A stretch of 64,000 bases of DNA, taken from the NCBI GenBank assembly GCA_022376465.1, contig JACDTU010000015.1, positions 744,001-808,000 on the forward strand. Reading direction: 5' to 3'. Position 1 is the first letter of the stretch, and the number at the start of each line of letters is the position of its first letter. This document shows, one piece after another, positions 21,892-32,600 of this stretch. The notes below the pieces were generated by a model that saw only the letters and a list, made by a program, of their open reading frames with translations, had not been told where the DNA came from and did not search any database. A program made the translations under genes and the position numbers. The stretch is from Cubamyces lactineus. Its lineage: Eukaryota; Basidiomycota; Agaricomycetes; Polyporales; Polyporaceae.

Positions 21892-21906
21892 CACTGTGCG
21901 CCTAGG
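21892..21906 (+). repeat. left terminal inverted repeat of CACTA element
   Basis: CACTGTGCGCCTAGG, exact reverse complement of 58230-58244. The CACTG start is the superfamily signature. Confidence 0.9.
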
Positions 21907-22310
21907 TCATTGGGAAGTTCACCAGCTGAATCTTGGGGTTTACAAGGGCGAGTTCCCTATGAGTCCGCGAGTAAATTCACCGTGTGTTCGGCGCTTCCTG
22001 AATGTTTGTCATGGTGAAAACATGACTCTTTTGAGCATGTATTTGACCGATTTCACCAGTATGCTCGTGGGGAAGTTCAACATGTTTACCTTGCAATAAT
22101 GCGACTACCAGAATACGCAATTGCACCATGAACACCGGTGAATTTGCCGTCTCCAACACTCGTACTTTGCTCTAGAAAACACGGGGAATTTTACAAAGAA
22201 TAACTTGGTGAATTCTCAACATGTCATGGGTAAACCGAACAATCAAGGGCGGGTCATTCGCTGGAATTACATCGGTCTCCGACAGAGGACATGGTGAATT
22301 TCGGATAGGC
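21907..22310. repeat. left subterminal repeats of CACTA element
   Basis: At least eight short copies, in both orientations, of a motif like GGTGAATTT or TTCACC (for example CATGGTGAAAACATG, CCGGTGAATTTGCC, TTGGTGAATTCTC, CATGGTGAATTTCGG). Such arrays are the transposase or TNPA binding sites in plant CACTA elements. Confidence 0.6.
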
Positions 22311-22418
22311 GCTTATATTGATATGAACGCCCAACACAAATCGGGACTATCTCTAGCGCCTAAACCACCCATCTCTCCCGGTGACCATGACTCTCACGAC
22401 GTCGACTACTACCATGCT

Positions 22419-23214
22419 CTACACGTTCCTGCGAGCCGTCTTCAGGCTCTCGCGATCAATGTAACCCTGCTTGACCGCGTACTTCCGCTTGTTCTGTAGG
22501 AACTGTTTGACCAACTCTGCAGTGAGCCAACTGTTCTGGAATCGTCTCAAGATCGGATGCTCGTCGCGCGCCTTCAAGGGTTGGTCACCTCCATACACGA
22601 TAGGCATAGGGTAAGCAACTCACTACACGGTAGAGCCTTGCCAGGTTCTCTGCGTTTTGACGGCGGAAGTCTTCCTTCCAGTCGAGGTTGGCCATGACTA
22701 CGAGGTTGCGGATGCTTCGCTGAACAACGCTGGTAAGTGCACTTCTCTGACTTGTATGCTGACCACTCACCTGAACTGCTTTGTAGTCTGCCCTGGTCAT
22801 GCCTGAGAGCGCCTCAAGACCTCTCAGATTCCTCCCTGTAGGCTTGGGCACTGGCGGCAAGTCATTCTGCATACCACCAGCCATGGCGGCGGCGGCAGCG
22901 GCTGCAGCGGCGGCTTGTTGGGCCTCAGCTACTGCAGCAGCAACGGCCATCTCTTGTGCAGCGGCGGCAGCAGCCACTGCCTCCTCCCGCGCGGCAGCAG
23001 CGGCAACTGCTGCCGCTTGAAGTTGCGCTATGTTTTCACGGGCAGACTGGAGCTCGTGATTCATCGCTTCACGCTCTGGGTTCAAGGTGAGAAGTTGTGG
23101 CAAAGCTGCCACCGTACGATCTGACTCATGTGTAGTTTCTTCTAGTACCGTCGCTTCAAGCTGCTCAACAAGCAGCTCGAGGTCCCGCTTTCTGAAGCCG
23201 CTCCGCTGCAACAT
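22419..23214 (-). CDS. CACTA accessory protein (TNPA-like position), alanine-rich coiled coil, 3 exons
   Basis: Exons 23214-22771, 22719-22629 and 22588-22419 give 234 residues. The N-terminal half is a coiled coil (RDLELLVEQLEATVLEE..., then about 60 residues of Ala with Glu/Gln). The C-terminal half is compact and charged (GRNLRGLEALSGMTRADYK..., LVKQFLQNKRKYAVKQGYI) and looks like a helical DNA-binding or dimerisation domain. I do not know its family name. It lies inside the transposon, divergent from the transposase, with 434 bp between the start codons. That resembles the two-gene layout of En/Spm, where the smaller product (TNPA) binds subterminal repeats. That role is inferred from position only. 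Intron 2 is 40 nt with donor GTGTAG. This half of the element is intact. Confidence 0.65.
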
Positions 23215-23648
23215 CTCGAAGTCTCAGTGGATGAACGCAACGGCTCGAACGAGTGACCCACATTAGAGGCTGAGGTGGGCGGCATGGTCTGATGGGGTGC
23301 AAACAGCGATGAAGATGGCTTGGGCCGGATGGTCAGGCAGAGAGGACTTGGGCCGCAGTGAGGGAGGTGTACGGTGTACGGGCATGACTCGCTTCTGCCT
23401 TATGTAGAGCCTGTGCGTATGTCTCAACCTTCAACTTTATTTGTGCCATCCCGCCCGTGAGCACCTGAGCATATTGGCCTGAAAGCTATGGCTGTACCTG
23501 ACATCTCCGGTACTCGTGACAACTGGATGCATGGTGGGTGAACCTGTGCGGCCAAGTACGAGTTGCCCGCTTCCTCTCCTCTGCCTCGCCATCATCCACG
23601 ATTCTGCCATCCCTCGCTACTCCCCCTAGAGCTCCCTTGATTTCCCTC
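23215..23648. promoter_or_regulatory. divergent promoter region inside CACTA element
   Basis: 434 bp separate the start codons of the accessory gene (-) and the transposase (+). No clear TATA box was identified; the region probably serves both genes. Confidence 0.4.
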
Positions 23649-26600
23649 ATGGTCAAAGTACACTGTTCGCACTGCGGGAGGGATGTCGCGCCTTCAACCG
23701 AGTTCCGACATCGCACCGGAAAAGCTCCAACAACTCTCAGAGCGGCAGCATTGGCAAACGATCGCCCATGGTTCGAAGGAACACAAGTTGTCAAGCGGCG
23801 GCGAGTAGAGGTCTTGTCAGACCGCAGCGAGCCCTTGTACGAGGCGGTTGCTGGAGGGGAACAACATCCGGAGACGATCTCCTCTGCAATACCAAGTATG
23901 TCGCACATTTTTCCATTATGCTGAATGATGAACTGAACTCCTTTGGTGCACTGTGGTTACACCCTCAGCATCTTCATCCAGCAGCTCAGCAGATGCAGCG
24001 ATACATGCAGCTCAAGAACGAATATGGGCGGGACGTCAGACCCGGAGGGCCTATGTTGAAGATGACATTGATGAAGACGACTCAGGCAGGCAGGAGCACC
24101 AAGATGATGAAGATATGTTCGAGTACGTCTGGGGTACCGAGGAGTACGATGCAGATGAGTATAGTGCTATATCTGCATGGGATGAGCTATCGGAGTACTT
24201 CCTGGGCTGTGCGGCAACATCGGGTACGTAGTACCGTTTCACACATAACTTAGCATATTCAATGAGTATTTGCGGACAGCTATGGATATCTCAGAGGAAG
24301 ATTTGCGAACTTTGCGGCCGTTTGCGCTCAAGGTCGATACCCATATGCCAGGTGCGACCTTTGCCAAACTTCCCTTTGCATTCCCGGATTCGCACATCAA
24401 TTCTTGGAAAGTTGTTCAAGCTCGCGTTGCACGACTTTCAGGCTTTACACCTGAACTTTATGACTGTTGCGTCAACTCATGCGTGTGTTTTGTCGGCCCA
24501 CACACCCAGCTTTCTGCCTGCCCTCACTGCTCAGAGAATCGCTATCGCTCTAATGGGAAGCCACGATCTCGCTTCCTTTATCTGCCGTTGACACCACGTC
24601 TTCAAGCTCTGGTTGGCAATCAACGTTCAGCTCAGCGTATGCGGTATCGGGCGGTGGAACACCAGCACAGGCCGGGGATCATTTCCGACGTCATGGATTC
24701 CTCAAACTACCGTACGCTACTTGGCCAACACGTCGTCGTAAATGGCAAGCAGCTTCCGCACCTGTTCTTTGATGATCCGCGTGACATCGCACTTGGGGCA
24801 TCGACCGACGGCTTCGCACCACATCGTCGCCGGAAGAAAACGGCGTGGCCGCTTATCGCATTCAACTACAACCTTCCCCCTGAGATACGCTTCCATCTCG
24901 AGCACATTCTCCCACTCGGCGTCATTCCAGGGCCCAAGAAGCCGGTTGACTTCGACTCCTTCTTGTGGCCCTTTGTCCAAGAGCTCCTCCGACTATCTGT
25001 TGGCGTTCACACATACGATGCTCTCTCCGCGGAATTCTTTGCTCTGCGCGCTTATCTCATCCTTGTCTTTGGCGACATTCCAGCCATCTCTATGGTGATG
25101 AGGATGAAGGGCCACAATGGCTATACTCCCTGTCGCATGTGTACTATCCACGGCATCCGGCCGCCAGATGTACGCCAACCAACCCTCTATGTACCTTTGG
25201 ACCGCACCCGGCATCCTAGTGCTATTGCTTCGAATGGTCCGAACACTTGCTTGCTGTACGATGTTACAAATGTACGATAGGCGTCTTACGAACTGTACGA
25301 TTTGGTATGGTCTCTACTTCCGTCTCTGTACTATATGAATATGGCGGACTCTAGGATTCTAGCTACGGTTCTTAAAGACAGGAATGGTCTCGTATTATCT
25401 AGGACTCTCTAGGACTTTCTATGCACAGTTACTGCTGCACAGTGCACAGTTACTTCCGCGCAGTGCACAGGCGCTTCTGCACAGTCCACAGCAGCACTGC
25501 CACAGTGTTACTAGGTTCGACTAGCGCTGACTACTACGCACCAGAAAGTCCATGTACACGTTAGAACATTCCGTCTACAGGCCTGCATACATGTATATAA
25601 GAGGCGACGCCATAGAGCGACCCTCAGCTTTCAGTCTCTTCGCGAAATACGACTTTTGTTGCTCGTTAACTCGCTTTCAACTGCAAATACTACTACGCGC
25701 TTATCTTCGACAAGCTAGGGCTAGTAGCTGAATAGATACAAGCTCTCTATTCATTGACGTCTTAAGGCTTGATAGTTTAAGAGTCACGCTCGAAAGCGTA
25801 ACATTAGACTGAAAGCTTTAACCCTCCACTTGTTAAAAGTGTAGAGGCCTACGTCGGAAGACAACGACTACGAAACGCATCAGAACCCTCTCTTGCTCGT
25901 AACGTACAGAGAGACAATAGTCAATACGGAGGGAACTACACAACCCCCATTGCGACAATCACCCGGGGTACTAGACGGAAGGAACAAAACACTGCCGAGG
26001 CTACCACCACTCGCGATCCCGGAGAATATAGTTGCTCTCCCAAGTTCGCCAAGAGGATCCCCATTCCCCTTGATAAGAGGTTTTAGCTCGACAATCCCTT
26101 ACGTAGAAAGTACCAGTTCAATATCGTCGGGTCAGAGCACTCGAGTATCGGACCACGAACCCGCGTTTCAGCGAACACAAGAGTGGAGAGAATATAGGAA
26201 TTCTCTGGCCATTCAGGCGGAATCAGGAGTAGCAATAGGCGTACCCATTCCAACCCGAGCGAGTCCAGGAACGGATAGTTCGGATCGATCGACTCCAGAA
26301 ACTAGTGTTGAAGAAGCATCCTCAACGGCAGGGATATTCTATCGGAGAACACAGCTTCCGGTGCACGCGATCGATACACTTCGAGTTATAGCAGATAACT
26401 TGGAAGTACTAGGACAGGAAGACTTCACGAGGAGATATCACGCGACTCTCGAACGAGCCCATCGATACATAACTCAGGTCATCCAGACACTCGAATTTAT
26501 TCCAAGACAAGCTGTTACGCCTCCAACGAGGGTACGGAACTTTGCGGGATATCTTCAGAACCAGATTGACTACCTGCGAGCAAAGGTCCTCAATCCGGAG

Positions 26601-29600
26601 AACTACGCAGATATAGACCTCGAAGAAAATCTTAGGAAATTTCGTAGTTGCCTCCGAGCTAGGGAACTACATCAGGCTTTCCTACGACAAGCACAACGTG
26701 TATGAGTTCAGCTGAACCATATAGTTGTTCAAGGTTATATCATCTCTACAACTCCGACAAAGCTCGGGACGTATACTATCGAGAAAGCGTAGACAAGTGG
26801 AATTTTTGCACCAACGAAAGGTGTCCACTTCGGTACAACACTAAGGAGGTTCCAAACGTCAAGCACGCATCGGCTTTAATCCTAACACACTCTTCACAAG
26901 AGCGGGATATTACTAACACCCACGGACGACAACCCGCGTTAGTCAAGAAGCCACTACTTGCTGGAAAAGCTACTGGTCGGATTAATAGTCCGAGAGTTGT
27001 GTCAGGATCGTTTCCGACTTCAAGAGTAGGAACCCCAAAACCTCAAGAATCCGAATCACCTAAGGAATCAGGTCCATCCTTCAAGGAGAAAGGAAAGGAG
27101 ACCGAACCGCCTAAGGTAGAGGACTCGGACAAGGAGGACGAGACTTTTCGGACGACGGTCGAAGCACCTGAACCGAAAATCGAAGAAACTATTCAGATTA
27201 AGGTCGTAGTACCTGCACCGAAAACAGAAGACACTCGGGTCGAGGCAGAAACACCTGAACCGAGAGAAGAGCATATTCAGACAGAGGTCGAGGAGACTAA
27301 ATCTGAATTGGAGTATACTGGTCGCAGCGCAACCCCAGAATTTGTACGAAAATCAGTACCATCGTACATGTCGGGAACAGCGACAGGAGAGTCCATTTCT
27401 GGAGCCCATAGATATGCGTTCACTCCGCAAGGGCAAGGCTCAGAAGGAGAAAGATACGGGTCTTTATCAAGTGGACCAGCCCCTCGGGCAACGGCAATTT
27501 CTGGAGGAGTTATCAATCCTTCTGGAGGTGGAGGAGGAGGCGGACCAGGTAGGCCCGGAGGTCGGCCTGACCCTGAGCCTTCAGATCCCTACTCCCCAGG
27601 AGGAGGACCACCAGGACCAGACCCAGACCCGGAACCGCAAGAAGCTCCAGGAAATGCGCCGCAAGGACACGGAAAGGGCAAGATCAAGGACCCTGAGGTC
27701 TTCAACGGAGACCGAGACAAAACCAGGTCCTTCCTCAATCAACTGTTCCTGTTGTTCACGGCGCGACCCCACGACTTCGTTAATGACTACACGAAGGTGG
27801 CGACGGCCCTATCCTTCATGGAAGGGGACAATATAAACTACTGGAAGGACATCACGATTCAGCGAGCTGAAGAGGAAATTAGACCGGGAGTTTATCGAGG
27901 ATTTGACTCTTGGCCGGTCTTCAAGAGGAATTTCCTGCTCGCATTTGCCCCAGTAGACGAGGTGGACGACTCTATGGTTAATCTCACGACGATACAGCTC
28001 AAGGACTACTCTTCAGTCGATGAGTTCAATGCGAGGTTCATGGATCTAGCTCTCAAGGGAAAAATTCTGGACCCAGCAGCGCAACTGGCCCTGTACAGGA
28101 ATGCGCTTCCAGAATATTTACTGAAGAAGATATCCATGTCGTACCCTCCGCCGACGACCATTGAAGAGTGGATGACTAGGACTAAGGAGATCGACCATAG
28201 CTATCACCTTACGGAGAAGATTTTGGCTAATCGCAGAGGACGCAAGGCCAAAACCTTGAAGACTAAGAAGAATGTCAAGACGGTTAATATCGAGGACGAC
28301 TCGCTCGATATTAACAAGCTCTCTGTCAAGGAGAGACAGGAGCTGCAAGACAAAGGACTATGTTTCCGGTGCAGGAAGCCGGGACATATTTCCAGAGACT
28401 GTCCTTCTAAACCTAAGAAGCCCGGCAAACCTGTTAGTCGAAAGGTACGACAGGTTACCGACGAGGACTTAGAGGACGAGTCTGAGGAAATCTCAGACGA
28501 AGAGGACGACGAGGACGAAGAGGACAATGTTTCTATTAACGCACTCAGGGCTACAGATTTCGAGACGGGTTTTTAGGCAGGCAAGCAGACTCGACGCCTG
28601 ACTTGCCCAAGGAACTGCATGTAACTATTGTAACCAATACAGAGCGGAGACGCAGTGCTCTGCTGATACCCGGTTACATGCAGGTTCAGGACAAAGCCGT
28701 CGAAATCAAGGGACTCATTGACACTGGTGCGGATGCCGTGATCGTCAATAAAAAGATTGTGGACAAGTACAATCTTCCGACAGTCAGACTACCAAAGACT
28801 CTGACTTTCCGGAACGCGGACGATAGCGTTAATAGCATGGGAACCATTACCCATCGGGTGGAGGGGACATTTAATCTCCACGGGAAGAAGCTCCCAACAA
28901 ATTGGTATGTGGCCGACATTGGGCGGGACGATGTCCTATTCGGCATGCCATGGATCCGCAAGTACAATCCTAATATCGACTGGGAAAGTGGTCGCATTAC
29001 TTTCAAGTCGGATATTATCAAGAAGCAGCAGCAGATCCATAAATACCAATGCGAGCACGACCCACCCGAAGGGATGCTGTGGAATTTCCCAGTAAAACCT
29101 CAAAATCAAGACCTGGTCGTATCGTTCGTACGTGCTATACCGGACGAGGACGACGCAGACCCAGACTCCGAAAGGCTTACATTTAATCCTTCGAGGGCCA
29201 TTGAGCTATGGTACCGCAAGAAGAAAATCCGAAAGATTAATAAGTCTACGGAGATCGCTATAGCAGCGAAGAAAGACCAGAAGGAGAAGACCTTGGACGA
29301 AATCCTACCTGATTTTGTAAAGGACTACCGACAGGTCTTTGAGAAAAAGGCAGCAAGTAGATTTCCGCCCTCGAGACCATGGGACCATGCTATCGAATTC
29401 AAGAAGGACTTCGACCATCATACCAAGGGGTCTTGGAGGAAAATCTACCCTCTGACCTATACGGAACGTATAGAACTCGACAAATTCATTGCGGAGAACC
29501 TTGAGAAGGGCTACATTCGAAAATCCAAGTCTCCACTAGCCTCGCCATTTTTCTTTGTCACCAAGAAAGATGGGAGTCTTCGACCTGTTCAAGACTACAG

Positions 29601-32600
29601 GGCTCTTAACGAGGGGACTATTAAAAACGCATATCCCTTGCCGCTCATCAGCGACATCATTGACCGGCTGAAGGGGGCCACAATATTCACCAAACTCGAC
29701 GTGCGAGCAGGGTACAATAATGTGCGCATCAAGGAGGGCGATGAGTGGAAAGCTGCGTTTATAACACCCAGTGGATTGTTCGAACCAACAGTCATGTTTT
29801 TTGGTCTGTGCAATGCACCGGCCACATTCCAAAACATGATGAATGACCTCTTCCGAGACATGCTCCAGGAAGGATGGATGGTCATTTATATGGACGACAT
29901 CCTGATATTCTCAGACAATGTCGAGGATCACCATGAGCGGACGCGAAGAGCTTTACAGCGACTTCAAGACAGTGATCTATTCCTCAAAGCGGAAAAATGC
30001 GAATTCGACAGACAAGAAGTCGAATTCCTAGGATCAATAATCCGACCGGGGGTAGTCGCTATGGATCCAGTAAAGCTAAAGGCAATTATCGAGTGGGAAC
30101 CACCGAAAACAATCAAGCAGGTTCAGGCATTCCTGGGGTTCGGTAATTTCTACCGACGGTTCATTCGGGATTATTCAAAGATAGTCCGACCCCTCACGGA
30201 ATTAACCAAGAAGGACCAGCCTTTTCTGTGGACCCCTGATTGTCAGAAAGCATTCGACACACTCAAGAAGCGGTTTACTGAAGAACCGATCCTGCAAATC
30301 CCGGATCCGGAGAAACCATTTCAGATTGAGTGCGATGCTTCTAAAGTCGCAACAGGTGCTGTACTACGACAGCAAGGAGAGGACGGACTATGGCATCCTT
30401 GTGCCTATTTGTCCAAGTCCTTTACTCCTGCGGAACGGAACTATCAGATTTATGATAGGGAATTGTTGGCCATTGTTCGAGCCCTCGAAGCATGGCGGCA
30501 TTTTTTGCAGGGTTCCCCACACCCTACAGAAATTCTATCAGATCACAAAAATCTGACCTACTTCCGTACGGCGCAGAAGCTAAATCGCAGGCAGGCACGA
30601 TGGCATTTATTCCTCTCGGAGTTCAACATCGTAATCAAGCACCAACCCGGAAAATCCCTCACTCAAGCAGACGCCCTTTCTCGGAGATCAGGGCATGACG
30701 GGGGGGAAAATGACAACAAGGATGTCGTATTATTGGGACCAGAACTTTTTGCCAAAGCTGTCAACGTTGAGCTACAAGAGCGCATCCGCGATAGCAAGCT
30801 ACGGGACAGCTCGGTAGTAGAGTACATTACCCTAAAAGGAAAGGCTACCAAACGCCCAGAGTTCGGCAAACCAGAAGATTGGTCCGACGACGACGGAATA
30901 CTCCTGTACAAGAACAGGGTATATGTTCCACCAGATAATCAATTGTATCGTGATATAGTCAAGATGCATCACGACGCACCGATTATGGGACACCCAGGAG
31001 TCCAGAAAACCTACGATCTGGTTAAACGGGAATATATGTGGCCAGGCATGCGGAAATTCATTGTGCAATATGTCAAAGGTTGCGCCGCTTGCCAAACAAG
31101 CAAGGTCAATACGCATCCCATTAAACCAGGCTTAATTCCCATTCAACACAGTGGGGATACTAGGCCTTTCCGGACCATTACAATGGATTATATCACGGAT
31201 CTACCAGAGTCGGATGGATTCAATGCTGTCCAAGTGGTAGTTGACCATGATGTATCCAAGGCAGCGGTATTTTCCCCTTGCACTAAGAATATTACGGCAG
31301 AAGGAGCCATGGATATTCTGCAAAGGGATGTATATCGCAGATTCGGACTACCTGCGAAGGTCATCTCGGATCGAGGGCCGCAATTCATCTCCAAGGCATT
31401 CAAAGAATTACACAACAGCCTCGGAATTGAAACGGCACTCAGCACGGCCTATCATCCTCAGACAGATGGGGAAACGGAGCGAGTCAATCAGGAACTCGAC
31501 TTAGCACTTCGGCTCTACTGTGCTAACAATCCGGAGAACTGGGCCAAACTGCTGCCTCAATTCGAATTCGCGCACAATCAGCGGACACACTCTGTCACGG
31601 GAAAATCCCCGTTTGAACTCCTCTACGGGTTTCAGCCAGAGGCCGCTGGGACAGTCCGAACCACCCCAAAGCATCCAAGTACGGAGCAGAGGCTTCAAAG
31701 TCTTCAGGAAGCCAGGGAGAATACAATAGCTGCGCATGCGCAGGCCGCCGCAGCCATGTCAAGAAGACTCCCCGCTGCTCAAGTTCCGCTGAAGCTCGGA
31801 GACAAGGTTCTTCTCGATACAAAGAACCTCAGGCTTCCATATGTCTCTAGGAAGTTGATTCCAAAACGAGTGGGACCGTTCGCTATCGTCAAGGTCTTGG
31901 GACCGGTTACATTTAAGTTAAAACTTCCGGAGAAATGGAAGATACACCCAGTCTTCCACGCAGCGCTACTTACTCCGTACCACACAACTAAGGAGCACGG
32001 ACCAGACTACATCCGACCTCCACCGATTCCCACTCCAGACTCGACGGAAGGAGAGGAATGGGAGGTAGAAGCAATCCTAAGCCACCGTACCCGAGGTACC
32101 CGAAAACAGTACCTAGTGGCTTGGAAGGGTTGGCCTGCATCGGAGAATTCTTGGGAACCAGAAAAACATCTCAAGAATGCGCAGTCAATCCTGCGCAACT
32201 ATAAGAAGAGGCACAAATTGTCGTAAAAAGACTCAACCCACTCCTCACTCAAATATTCCCTCCAATTTTCTAAACATTTTCTGATATTCACTATGGTCAA
32301 CACTCGCACTCATCTCACTGGTCGCCGCTTCTCTGAGGCTTCCAGACGCAACATTCCCCGTCCCCCCAACTTCATCCGCGAACGGAGGACGGTTTTCTAC
32401 AACCACCTCCCTCGACACACTGTCTCGGCCAACGACGAAGGCACCCTCGCCGACCACATCGGCTGGGTCATTGTCCACCCCGACCTCTACAGTCACGTAG
32501 AGGCTCGAATTTCTCATCTCCCTGAGGTCAAGGACCTCATCGACGTCTACCGCTCTCTCGCCAGGGCTGCTCCGTCCTACGGAGTTCTCGTCAACTATAA

